NCBI RefSeq assembly: GCF_900112495.1
Contig: NZ_FOMA01000004.1
Span: forward strand, 248,001 to 312,000
Origin: Bacillus sp. OV322
GTDB lineage: Bacteria; Bacillota; Bacilli; Bacillales; DSM-1321
DNA length: 64,000 bases
Direction of reading: 5' to 3'
Shown here: piece after piece, positions 47,858 through 56,316 of the stretch
Layout of the letters: each line of letters begins with the position of its first letter
Position numbering within the stretch: position 1 is the first letter of the stretch
Translations under genes and position numbers: made by a program
Notes under the pieces: model-generated
What the model saw: only the letters and a program-made list of their open reading frames with translations
Told to the model about the DNA's origin: nothing
Databases searched by the model: none

Positions 47858-50448
47858 TTGGAAGCCTCCATTTCAAAGCTATCTGTGGCATCAAGACGCT
47901 TTTGCAGCCTAGATAGCAATGCATGCACTTCGTTTGCACTATATATCTGGGTGTCCATATAGATATGAAGCTTGCCGTATTTTTCATTCAATTCCAAGTT
48001 GAAAAATATCTGAAACTTCGATTTCCCTTTAAACTCCATTGTTTCCGTAAACACTTTAGAATCGCGGTCATTCGGCACCAGTGTCTGAAAAACAATTTTA
48101 GGAAACTCCAGGGAAAAACCTGCTTCGTTCAAGTCATATATACTCACAGCTTGATTTTGACGTGCAAGCAATAGGTTTTTCCTGATTACACTTTCATCAT
48201 TTCTATCGAAAAACACTGGAAGCACCCTTGCAAATGAACAAATCACTTGGTCTGCATATGGAAACACCCTTCCATGATAGACAGCACCGATATAGCCTTT
48301 TGGACAATTGAATACATCGGCTAAAGCGGCGGTTATATGATGCAAAGTGTCAGCTTCAATAACCTCATGGCTCTGTTCCTTTAAAGGAAATGTCACTTGA
48401 AAATGACTGAATGACCCTTTGGTTAATTCCGGTTTTCCAATATTGGCGAATTCATTATTTTTCTTGATCGTTTCCCATTCTTTTAATGCTTTTCTTCTGG
48501 CTGCTTCATAAGGTCCGGCCAGGTGCCGGAGTTGGACGAATTCAGGCAAGCTGTTTTGGAGAAACACTTGTTCTATTTGAGATAAAAAGATTCCTGCAGA
48601 TAAATCATCCACAATAAGATGATGCATATTTATATATAGATAGATATCTTCTGCATCTTTCACCTTGAGGACCCGGATATCCCAAAGTTTTTGGTCACCC
48701 TTTATCCGAAGTGTGCTTTTCAATTTTTTTAGACTTTTTAGGTCTTCCACTTCTTCCAGCTCTATTTTCCTCTGTTCCGCCTGTGATACCTTGCCTATTA
48801 CGTTTCCACTTGAAAAGCGGAATTCCGTGTAAAACATTTCATTTTGTTTCACTATTAATTCAACAGCCGAGATGAAATGATCCAGATTGTCCTGCACATT
48901 TTCTGCTAATCTGAAAGCGTATTTTACGTTATACATATCTGAATGGAGGAATCTGAAGCTATCTATGAAAATCGGTTTTAAAAAGTTCGGCAATATATAC
49001 TCGCCGCTTTCTCCCACTTCATTTCTGGGGAGTTCCGAAACGCCGCTTCCCATGGAAATGATTTTCCTCTTGATTTCCCCGATCGTCTTAGATTGATAAA
49101 TATCCTGATAAAATAATTGGATGCCATACTTTTCATGCACAAGTGATATTAATTTGGCAATTTCAAGCGATGAAATTCCTGAATCAAAAATATTTTCTTC
49201 CTCATCAAATCCGGTAAGCAGATTTGCCAGTGAATCGAGTTCTGCCTTCACCCCGTGTTGCAGAGCAGGTTCCTTACTCACTTCACCCTGACCGCCATTC
49301 ACAGATTGAGACAAATCTATTCTGTCTATCTCCTGCAGTTTCGTATCTAAATGTATGCAGATGTTTTGAAAGTCTTCATTGTCACACCTATACTCCAGGA
49401 TGAGCTCATTATTGAATTCCTGAAATTGAAGATGATTGTCATATTTATACAAATACTCCCCGAGTTCCAAATTAAAAAACACGTTCAGGTTTTTGGAGGA
49501 ATCCAGCATACGGGTATAAGAAATAATGCCATCAAACCCCCTCATCCCTACTATCTTCATATATTCTTCATATGAAAAAGAAGCAGATCGCTCAATAGCA
49601 GCGAACAAATTTCTAAAGATCCGGCTTCCATTGGCGGAATAACTCTTTAAAGAATCTACAGATACCGGATACGGGACAATGTCTGTAAAATTACCGATTA
49701 CTTCAGAATGTACACGTTTATCCTTCCTGGAAGTGACAACTCCAAATAGGTTTCGGTCATACTTGCTTAATAATCCGATAGTGAATAAAAGGACACCGAA
49801 TTTCGTCATCCTCAACTTCCGGCCAAGGGACGACAGCGCTTCATTTGCAGCATCTGACAATCGCTGCATGCAAGTGACGGGATGCTGCAATTTTACCGGG
49901 ATGTTTTTTCCTTCTGATACAGCTGTTAATTCTTTCATATAGGCATCATGCGCCGCACTTGGGGATAAGGGTTTGCTGGCAGTCATTGAGCCGAAGTAGC
50001 TTTCCCCCCCGGCAGCAACCGATTTCCCGGACAGTTTTTTCTCAAGTGTCTCTAAAAACAGAGGAAGAGAATCGCCGTCGAATACTAAATGGTGAAAAAG
50101 GAACTCGACAGCTTGTTCATCCTCTTTGATAAAATATCTGGCCAGCCGTTCATTTTTAAAAATATCTATCTTGATACCTTTTAATGGGACGTCACTCCTG
50201 AAATCCATTGCAGTGTATTCATCCAATGTGAAATGATATAGCAGATCTTTTTCAGTGATTCTGCATTTGAATGAATCAATGGAATTCATTACTTCCCCAA
50301 TGGCTGCTTCCAGAACATCCTTCGGCAGATTTTCATAGCTTACTGAAAAATAAATGTCATAATTTTTCTTATGCATTTCGGCATATAAAATCTTTTCATT
50401 AAAAGGGGCTAATTCATAATACTTCAAATCATTTAGCGAACTATTCAT
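47851..50448 (-). CDS. NRPS C-T-C protein
   Basis: 865 residues from ATG 50448 (MNSSLNDLK), chosen because AAGGGGAG lies about 8 bp upstream; the frame opens 15 codons earlier. First condensation domain 10-380 with HHLVFDG (H119, H120, D124). Carrier domain 400-475 with FDSGISS (S427, slightly divergent from GGDS). Second condensation domain 485-860 with HHLIVDD, the final glycine of HHxxxDG being Asp. First NRPS gene after the transporter, so the N-terminal C domain may act on an acyl starter (inference). Confidence 0.9.
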   Translation of the reverse strand: MNSSLNDLKYYELAPFNEKILYAEMHKKNYDIYFSVSYENLPKDVLEAAIGEVMNSIDSFKCRITEKDLLYHFTLDEYTAMDFRSDVPLKGIKIDIFKNERLARYFIKEDEQAVEFLFHHLVFDGDSLPLFLETLEKKLSGKSVAAGGESYFGSMTASKPLSPSAAHDAYMKELTAVSEGKNIPVKLQHPVTCMQRLSDAANEALSSLGRKLRMTKFGVLLFTIGLLSKYDRNLFGVVTSRKDKRVHSEVIGNFTDIVPYPVSVDSLKSYSANGSRIFRNLFAAIERSASFSYEEYMKIVGMRGFDGIISYTRMLDSSKNLNVFFNLELGEYLYKYDNHLQFQEFNNELILEYRCDNEDFQNICIHLDTKLQEIDRIDLSQSVNGGQGEVSKEPALQHGVKAELDSLANLLTGFDEEENIFDSGISSLEIAKLISLVHEKYGIQLFYQDIYQSKTIGEIKRKIISMGSGVSELPRNEVGESGEYILPNFLKPIFIDSFRFLHSDMYNVKYAFRLAENVQDNLDHFISAVELIVKQNEMFYTEFRFSSGNVIGKVSQAEQRKIELEEVEDLKSLKKLKSTLRIKGDQKLWDIRVLKVKDAEDIYLYINMHHLIVDDLSAGIFLSQIEQVFLQNSLPEFVQLRHLAGPYEAARRKALKEWETIKKNNEFANIGKPELTKGSFSHFQVTFPLKEQSHEVIEADTLHHITAALADVFNCPKGYIGAVYHGRVFPYADQVICSFARVLPVFFDRNDESVIRKNLLLARQNQAVSIYDLNEAGFSLEFPKIVFQTLVPNDRDSKVFTETMEFKGKSKFQIFFNLELNEKYGKLHIYMDTQIYSANEVHALLSRLQKRLDATDSFEMEASKC

Positions 50449-50500
50449 CCACATCTCTCCCCTTATATCTTTTAAATCCCCATGGCTTGGCACAGATTGG

Positions 50501-51601
50501 TTAGATTTCCCCGCTTTTCACCCGGGTAAGCAAGAAGAAAATGATACATGCCCCTGCCAGTAAACAGCTCAGGTCAATCCACTGTGTATTTTCCGAAAAA
50601 CCGCTGAACATTTGTGTGTTAATTTCGGTGACCCAATAGGTTGGTATCACTTTTGCGATTTTTTGCATGGCATCCGGCATGATCGATGCTGGCCATAACG
50701 TTCCGCCTAACATGGCAAGCGGCAAAGATACTACTGTTACAAGAAGGCGTCCAGTGGATTGTTTGGTGGTCCTGCTCACAAGCAATAATCCAAGTCCAGC
50801 TGAAATGACATTCAGCAGTCCATATGCGAGCAATAATGTAAGTATTTTAACTGACGTTAATTCAAGATCGATTTTGAAAACAGCATTCATTAACAGCAGC
50901 ATTAACGCAAATTGGGCGATACCGATAAAAGCAAACACGCCTACCGTCTGGATATAATAATTTAATTTGCTTTTCGTTGATATCAGGATACGCTGGGTAG
51001 TTGTGTGGACCTTATCCCGCAAAAACAGCAAGGTATTTGTCATTGTCAAAAAGACCATGATGAACACGATCATATTGAAAGTACTTGTTAAAACGGTTGC
51101 ATTGGGGTTGCCTAGTATCTGCTGTTTAATCCCCAATGACGCTTGCGAATCCTTCATGTCCTTCATGTTGTCACTGAATGCATTCACATCACCCGAATTT
51201 TTGGCAAGAGTCTGAATGGTGGAAAATATGCTATTCAGCTTAACTTCCAGTGATTTTGAATTGAAGTTTGTTTCCCTTGCATATTGAGTGATTTGGATAT
51301 CATCCGGTTTCTGATATACATCATTTAAACCTTGGGCCATTACAATTCCCAGATTGTCACTCGATTCCATAGCTTCTTTTCGTGTTTTTGCTTCTGTAAC
51401 CGTCACTTTTTGTTTCTTTAAGAATTCAGATACATAATCTTTAACGACTGGATCCTTTATATACATGGTCAGCGTCACTTTCGTCGCTTCCTTATATTGC
51501 TGAACAACCATGCCGGTAAACATGACTGGCAGCAAGATAAGAAGCAAAAACGTCAATTTCCTTTTAAAAATACGCTTTAAATAAAAGTTAAAGATTCGCA
51601 C
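50501..51601 (-). CDS. ABC-2 type transporter permease B
   Basis: 366 residues, GTG start after GGGGG. One N-terminal membrane helix (FLLLILLPVMFTGMVV), a ~150-residue extracytoplasmic domain, then five membrane segments (TFNMIVFIMVFLTMTNTLLF and onward). Pairs with permease A and the ATPase as a drug-export type ABC-2 transporter, probably secreting the product and giving self-resistance. Overlaps permease A by 14 bp. Confidence 0.9.
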   Translation of the reverse strand: MRIFNFYLKRIFKRKLTFLLLILLPVMFTGMVVQQYKEATKVTLTMYIKDPVVKDYVSEFLKKQKVTVTEAKTRKEAMESSDNLGIVMAQGLNDVYQKPDDIQITQYARETNFNSKSLEVKLNSIFSTIQTLAKNSGDVNAFSDNMKDMKDSQASLGIKQQILGNPNATVLTSTFNMIVFIMVFLTMTNTLLFLRDKVHTTTQRILISTKSKLNYYIQTVGVFAFIGIAQFALMLLLMNAVFKIDLELTSVKILTLLLAYGLLNVISAGLGLLLVSRTTKQSTGRLLVTVVSLPLAMLGGTLWPASIMPDAMQKIAKVIPTYWVTEINTQMFSGFSENTQWIDLSCLLAGACIIFFLLTRVKSGEI

Positions 51602-52748
51602 TTTTTTTGCCCCCTTGCTGTGTTAATAACATGACAGACACCCCAACCATACAGACTGCCAGCAACAAAGCGATGTAAACAGGAGTAAGAGTGATGACAC
51701 CTTGCTGGATATAGTCAAATAAAGGCCCCTGAAAGACTTCATTGATGCTTAAATGTTTAAGCGGACCAAAGTCCAATTTGATAAATCCGCCCCCGATAAA
51801 TGTCATGACAGGAATCAGGATGGAAACAATAGAATCCAGCTGCTTGAAACTGCGGCTAAATACACCCAAAATCAAACCAAGTGAGTTGAAGAATATAGAG
51901 CCTATGACGATGATAAGGAAAACAACTGCAAGATTATCGCCATAGCTTACCTTGAAGAACAATTTCGCGCATAATACGAGCATGATCCCCTGTACGATGG
52001 AAATCGCAACGCCAGTAAGCAGCTGTCCTAAAATGAGATGCAATTTTGATACGGGAGAAACCATATGTCTGTCACCAAGTGCTTCATCATATTCTTCTTG
52101 GATAAAGTTCATGGTATTTGAAATCCCATACACAAGAATCAAGACCAGCATCGTGACGCCATAATAGCTTAAGGCGGAAATACTATCCGATTTCTTTCCG
52201 CTGTGCACTTTTTCTCCATTTTTTAAGAGGTCACTATAAACATGGCCGGCTTTAGGAGGATTTTTCCCTTTGCTTAATTTGTCCATGACAAGGTACCCAT
52301 CACCATATGCCGAGAGAGTCAGCCCGGTCACATTGATTTTATCGATGTTATTGTCCTTGCCGTAAACGGTGATTTTACTTTCTTTATTTTCCGAGTAAAC
52401 ATTGCTCAAATTTTTCGGCATATAAATAATCTGCTCATAATGATTATTCTTGAGGAGATTTTTTGCTGTACGTAAATCATTCTCAATCTTGATATCCAGC
52501 ATTTTTTTATTGTCATCAGATGTTAAAAATGCGAGGATATTCTTCCCGATCTTGCCGCTGTCTTCATTCACAACGACCGTCTTCACTTTCGTGATATTTT
52601 CCTGTTTGGACGTATCGCTGTCTTCAAAGACAAGTGAAAGGGCATTGCCTAAAATGACAATCAGCAATAAAGGCAAAAGCAGATAGTTAACGAACACCAG
52701 TGGACTTTTCAGTTTCCGCTTCATATTTGAGAGAAAAATCGTCATCAT
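51588..52748 (-). CDS. ABC-2 type transporter permease A
   Basis: 386 residues with the same topology as permease B: N-terminal helix YLLLPLLLIVILGNALSLVF, large outside domain (residues 40-190), then five membrane helices (SYYGVTMLVLILVYGISN to YIALLLAVCMVGVSVML). Starts 4 bp after the ATPase stop. Exporter half for the pathway product (inference). Confidence 0.9.
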   Translation of the reverse strand: MMTIFLSNMKRKLKSPLVFVNYLLLPLLLIVILGNALSLVFEDSDTSKQENITKVKTVVVNEDSGKIGKNILAFLTSDDNKKMLDIKIENDLRTAKNLLKNNHYEQIIYMPKNLSNVYSENKESKITVYGKDNNIDKINVTGLTLSAYGDGYLVMDKLSKGKNPPKAGHVYSDLLKNGEKVHSGKKSDSISALSYYGVTMLVLILVYGISNTMNFIQEEYDEALGDRHMVSPVSKLHLILGQLLTGVAISIVQGIMLVLCAKLFFKVSYGDNLAVVFLIIVIGSIFFNSLGLILGVFSRSFKQLDSIVSILIPVMTFIGGGFIKLDFGPLKHLSINEVFQGPLFDYIQQGVITLTPVYIALLLAVCMVGVSVMLLTQQGGKKSANL

Positions 52749-52752
52749 AGCT

Positions 52753-53670
52753 CTAATTCCTCAAATTCTTTTTAGTTAGATTGAAAAACACTTGTTCCAG
52801 GTTTGGCGAAATGTAACGGAAGCTTTTGATCTCCGGCCCAAAGTCTTCCTGGATGGACTTAATGATTCCCATATCGTTTTTAGGGACACCAAGCCCTATC
52901 GTATGGCCTTCCGTAGAAAGCACTTCATAATTCACCAGCTTTTCCTTGTAATCCTCACTCTTTCCCTGCAGCTCGAGTTCTATCAAAGCCTGATCTGTGT
53001 ATTGCAAAATGATATCGTTCAGTGTTCCTTCACATAGCAGCTGTCCATTATCCATGATTCCAACATGTGAACAGATTTTTTCGACTTCCTCCATATAATG
53101 CGAAATGTAGACGATGGTCGTTCCCGTCCTGTTCAATTCTAAAATGGCATCCAGGATGTGGTTCCGCGATTGCGGGTCAACCCCCACTGTCGGTTCATCA
53201 AAGATAATGACTTCCGGTTTATGTACGATTCCGCAAGCAATATTCAGCCTTCTTTTCATTCCCCCGGAGAACTTCTTTGGCTTCTGTTTTCTCTCATCCC
53301 AAAGTCCGACAAATTGAAGGGAATGCTCCACTTGCTTCTTCAGCTCTTCTCCTTTTAGACCATAAAGCTTCCCGAAATATTGGACATTTTCATAGGCGGA
53401 TAAATCATATATCAAAGCAAGATCCTGCGGGATATAGCCAATGCGTTTCTTGGTTTCCAGGCTCAAATTCTCATTGAACCATTTCAGCTTGCCGCTCTGC
53501 ATGTTATCCAGGCCGAGCATCACTCTTGTCAATGTAGATTTGCCCGCTCCATTGGGGCCTAGCAACCCATAAATTTGCTGTTTCTTGATGGAAAGTGATA
53601 AGTTTTTTAAAACCTGTTTCTTTTTGCTGTAACTAAAATTGATTGTATCCCCTGTAAATACCGTCTGCAT
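52753..53670 (-). CDS. ABC transporter ATP-binding protein
   Basis: 305 residues. Walker A GLLGPNGAGKST, signature FSGGMKRRLNIA, Walker B VIIFDEPTVGVDP, switch histidine ISHYMEE; C-terminal extension as in drug-export (DrrA/CcmA-like) ATPases. Start ATG 53670 (MQTVFTG) with GGAGGG 8 bp upstream, preferred over the open frame to 53715. First gene of the biosynthetic operon. Confidence 0.95.
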   Translation of the reverse strand: MQTVFTGDTINFSYSKKKQVLKNLSLSIKKQQIYGLLGPNGAGKSTLTRVMLGLDNMQSGKLKWFNENLSLETKKRIGYIPQDLALIYDLSAYENVQYFGKLYGLKGEELKKQVEHSLQFVGLWDERKQKPKKFSGGMKRRLNIACGIVHKPEVIIFDEPTVGVDPQSRNHILDAILELNRTGTTIVYISHYMEEVEKICSHVGIMDNGQLLCEGTLNDIILQYTDQALIELELQGKSEDYKEKLVNYEVLSTEGHTIGLGVPKNDMGIIKSIQEDFGPEIKSFRYISPNLEQVFFNLTKKNLRN

Positions 53671-53828
53671 CGAATTCCCTCCAACTAGTTTTTTCAACCT
53701 TATTTCTTGCTGCATTTCTAAAAATCAATCTGCCATGGCAGATTCCTTCTTCATTAAGTCCTTAACCTGTGTTCCGGGAAGGTGGAAGAATTTAAAGTTC
53801 AAACATCTTTGCTCCCCCCTACTTATGA

Positions 53829-53834
53829 ACTATA
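53829..53834 (-). promoter_or_regulatory. putative extended -10 of the biosynthetic operon
   Basis: Minus strand TGTGCTATAGT, an extended -10 element, with no good -35, as expected for an activator-dependent promoter. About 160 bp upstream of the ATPase start. Three ACAGGTT direct repeats (near 53763, 53868, 53904) surround it. A five-codon reading frame with AGGGGGGAG (53792-53806, MFEL) lies in the leader. Confidence 0.4.
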
Positions 53835-53926
53835 GCACAGTTAAATTTCCTGGGTTTTCCAGCATTCAACCTGTATTTCTCAGTAATTCATGCATTGTTT
53901 TTACAACCTGTGTATATCTCTTTTGC

Positions 53927-53944
53927 ATATTCATATGAGAATAT
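53927..53944. promoter_or_regulatory. candidate regulator operator upstream of the biosynthetic operon
   Basis: Perfect inverted repeat ATATTC-ATATGA-GAATAT. The same ATATTC-N6-GAATAT core occurs in front of the PlcR-like regulator gene (54746-54767). It is about 100 bp upstream of the putative -10. Its size and AT-rich symmetric form recall the PlcR box (TATG…CATA), without being identical. Confidence 0.65.
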
Positions 53945-54293
53945 TTTGAGGAAAAATAAAAAAATAACTGAATAGTGAAATAACACTGATTGAACTTTTA
54001 TTGTGGAATTCTGGCATTCTGCACAAAAGTAAGCTGTCCAGCTTATGCTTCACATCTTAGTCATACCATCCCGTATTTTTCATCCTGATTCTTTGCAGCA
54101 TAAACCCATGCCGGAGTAACTGATTTATATCCATAAACACTATGAGATTTTTCTGCCCGGAGAAAGGATGTCCGGAAATTCAGGTTCCACCCTTCCTCCC
54201 GATCCCTCAGGCCCACCCTATTTTGTTTTCTCACTCCGCTTACTCTATTAATCTGCTAATCTGCAGCCATACACTTTTTCCGCGACAATAAAA
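53945..54293. other. spacer between operon operator and peptide-gene terminator
   Basis: About 350 bp without a supported gene. A short palindrome TAAGCTG-TC-CAGCTTA is near 54030-54046. Nothing else recognised. Confidence 0.4.
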
Positions 54294-54353
54294 ATCCCCT
54301 TCAGGCAGCAGGGTCCGCAATTTCTAGCGGGCCCACTGCCTGAAGGGGATAAG
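54294..54353 (-). terminator. strong terminator of the signal-peptide gene
   Basis: Very long hairpin: ATCCCCTTCAGGCAG … CTGCCTGAAGGGGAT outer stem with an inner GGGTCCGC / GCGGGCCC stem, followed on the minus strand by TTTTTATTG. Separates the peptide gene from the biosynthetic operon. Confidence 0.92.
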
Positions 54354-54488
54354 AGAGCTATACTACCTCTGTATTCTCTTTTAACAGCCTTTGGATACTA
54401 TAAATAAAATAAAAGATTGCGGAGGCTTTCAGTCTGAAGACCCATTCATTACTCTTTTACTATGTAAAAGATATCCAATCATGTCCTA

Positions 54489-54617
54489 TTAATGTTCGTA
54501 AGGCAATTCATAAAGCGGTCCTGGCGGCTGGTTCACTGTAACATTTGAGTTCAAACCTACCACAGCAAAAGCATTGAGCATTAGTGCAACTAACATAAGA
54601 TTTTTTAGTTTTTTCAT
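54489..54617 (-). CDS. PapR-like quorum-sensing pre-peptide
   Basis: 42 residues. Lys-rich start and hydrophobic core, MKKLKNLMLVALMLNAFAVV, as an export signal, then a short C-terminal part, VTVNQPPGPLYELPYEH. The last residues LPYEH match the PapR signalling tip of Bacillus cereus group (LPFEF / LPFEH types). GGGAG lies 8 bp before the ATG; an extended -10-like TGTTATATT is at 54640-54648. Divergent from a PlcR-like regulator 166 bp away, the standard cell-cell signalling arrangement. After secretion and cleavage the C-terminal 5-8 residues probably re-enter the cell and bind the regulator (family knowledge). Confidence 0.88.
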   Translation of the reverse strand: MKKLKNLMLVALMLNAFAVVGLNSNVTVNQPPGPLYELPYEH

Positions 54618-54782
54618 TATTATCACTCCCTTGAGGAAAAATATAACATATATACCAGACTAACGTTCTGGTCATTTTGACCCAATACCAAAAAAACCAA
54701 TACTCACCTTTATAAAGTCTTGAATTTTCAAACTCTTTCGAATAATAATATTCACATAGGAATATTAGAGAGGGGCATTTAC
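54618..54782. promoter_or_regulatory. divergent control region between peptide and regulator genes
   Basis: Contains an inverted repeat ACCAGA-N7-TCTGGT (54654-54672) near the -35 position of the peptide gene. A possible regulator promoter TTGAAT-17 bp-TAATAA runs from 54720 to 54748. The operator palindrome is at 54746-54767. Confidence 0.5.
54746..54767. promoter_or_regulatory. candidate operator at the regulator gene
   Basis: Perfect inverted repeat TAATATTC-ACATAG-GAATATTA (8 bp arms) just upstream of the regulator's ribosome site. Shares the ATATTC-N6-GAATAT core with 53927-53944. Its place over the -10/leader suggests autoregulation, and its ~110 bp distance to the peptide gene -10 resembles the spacing seen at the biosynthetic operon. 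Confidence 0.7.
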
Positions 54783-55667
54783 ATGATTGAAGATAACCTG
54801 AGTAATCTAGGAGAATCGATATACAATATACGATTGAAATTAAACATCAGCCAGAAGGAACTTGCAGATGGAATATGCAGCCAGTCCCAAATCAGTAAGA
54901 TTGAAAGCGGCATTATCAGCCCATATGTACATACTCTGGTCAAAATTTCAAAAAAACTCGGAATCAACCCAACCTTTTTCCTTAATCAAATCTATAAAGA
55001 CCAATTTGAATTCATCGACCATTCAAAAAAAACGGTAAGAGAAGCTATACATCAGAAAGATTATAAAGAAGTAAAAAGATTGCTTAAATCACTGGAAAGG
55101 CACCCTAGTTTTAGGGATATAGAGGAAAAACAATTCATCATGTGGCACCAGGGAATCATAACCTACTATCTGAATAAGGACTTCGGCAAGTCTATTGAGA
55201 TTTTAACTGAGGCCTTTAACATGAAAGAATCTATTCGCCATTCAGAGCAAGACATACAAGTCTTAAACAGTCTGGCCATTATATATTCTGAGGAAAAACA
55301 ATCGGATAAGGCTAAGGAAAATTTTGATTTGTCCCTAAAAGTATATAAAAATTCTCTGCTTGTAACGGACACATCCATATATGTGAGGATTTGCTATAAT
55401 TCAAGCAAATTTCTCTTTAGTTTAAACGAATACTCTGAGGCATTAAGCTACTGCAATAAAGGCATTGAACACTGCAAACAACATCATTCCACATTTTTAT
55501 TTGGAGAACTTCTGTACCAAAAGGGCAGCATACTTATCAAATTAAACGATAAAGAAAACGGTATTAACTTTCTTGAATATGCTTGTGTGCTCTTTCAAGT
55601 ACTGAATAGAACCGATTATCTGAAAATAGTTCAAGAGGAATTAGATAAAATAAAATTTATGAAGTAA
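54783..55667 (+). CDS. PlcR/Rgg-type (RNPP) HTH-TPR transcriptional regulator
   Basis: 294 residues. XRE-type helix-turn-helix at 7-62 (IRLKLNISQKELADGICSQS followed by QISKIESGIISPYVHTL), then TPR-like helices over the remaining 230 residues (EILTEAFNMKES, EALSYCNKGIEHCKQHHSTF). HTH sequence, TPR layout and length closely resemble PlcR (about 285). ATG at 54783 is chosen for its AGAGAGGGG site; an in-frame TTG at 54720 lies upstream of the likely transcription start. Presumed to bind the LPYEH-type peptide and activate the peptide gene and the biosynthetic operon. Confidence 0.9.
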   Translation: MIEDNLSNLGESIYNIRLKLNISQKELADGICSQSQISKIESGIISPYVHTLVKISKKLGINPTFFLNQIYKDQFEFIDHSKKTVREAIHQKDYKEVKRLLKSLERHPSFRDIEEKQFIMWHQGIITYYLNKDFGKSIEILTEAFNMKESIRHSEQDIQVLNSLAIIYSEEKQSDKAKENFDLSLKVYKNSLLVTDTSIYVRICYNSSKFLFSLNEYSEALSYCNKGIEHCKQHHSTFLFGELLYQKGSILIKLNDKENGINFLEYACVLFQVLNRTDYLKIVQEELDKIKFMK

Positions 55668-55729
55668 GCATTTAATGCTGACATTTGGATTTCACGATGA
55701 GAAATCAGATGAAAAAGAATGGAGTGTTA

Positions 55730-55785
55730 CTTGAAGGAAGGAAATTCTAGATGAAGGGGTGGCACCGTCACCCCCTACTTATTCC
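55730..55785 (+). terminator. possible terminator after the regulator
   Basis: GGGGTG-GCACCGT-CACCCC hairpin about 90 bp after the stop. There is no T run after it, so termination is uncertain. Rest of 55668-55845 is featureless. Confidence 0.35.
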
Positions 55786-55845
55786 ATAGTCTCAATGCTT
55801 CAAGCTAACTGCCCGTCACTTGAAGAAGAATGAACAGTCAAATAG

Positions 55846-56184
55846 CTAATCTCCAATAGCGTAAATATGTTTCTTCTGATTTATTGCTGCCTCACAAAGT
55901 TCTATCAATTCTTTCGCAAAATATCCTATTTCCTGTTCTTTTTCACTATTCTTGTATTTTCTTAACAATTCTTCACAGATGGCTTTTAACTCTGGGACAT
56001 CTTTAGTATATATGATTGTTTGACTAAAACGGTCTAGATTCAAGAGTAGCTTACATTCCTTGCCAGCACTTTTTTCCATTGTTAATAAGTAATCGTGGAT
56101 TCTTTCATCATTAAAATGTACATGTTTTTCTGCTTTTGATGCTTCTTTATCAGTTACTCCAATTACAAAGTCAATCCCACACAT
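55846..56184 (-). CDS. hypothetical protein
   Basis: 112 residues, soluble, mostly helical (KAEKHVHFNDERIHDYLLTM, LKAICEELLRKYKNSEKEQE). No family recognised. Start ATG 56184 (MCGIDFVIGVTDKE) with AAGGAG 7 bp upstream; the frame opens 17 codons earlier without a site. First of three similar-sized minus-strand genes separated by look-alike terminators. Confidence 0.65.
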   Translation of the reverse strand: MCGIDFVIGVTDKEASKAEKHVHFNDERIHDYLLTMEKSAGKECKLLLNLDRFSQTIIYTKDVPELKAICEELLRKYKNSEKEQEIGYFAKELIELCEAAINQKKHIYAIGD

Positions 56185-56261
56185 CGTTAAACTCCTTCCA
56201 AAATACAAACAACCCTTTGTAGATAAATTTATCATATCCTTTTCAAGTAACCTACACAGTG

Positions 56262-56303
56262 AACAAACAAAAAAGCGTTCCTGCCTTGTTACGGAAACGC
56301 ATG
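56262..56303 (-). terminator. terminator of the 56317 gene (family of three)
   Basis: GCGTTTCC … GGAACGC stem followed by TTTTTT on the minus strand. Nearly the same sequence recurs at 56728-56760, and a decayed form at 57325-57355. Confidence 0.8.
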
Positions 56304-56316
56304 TAATAGATGGTAG

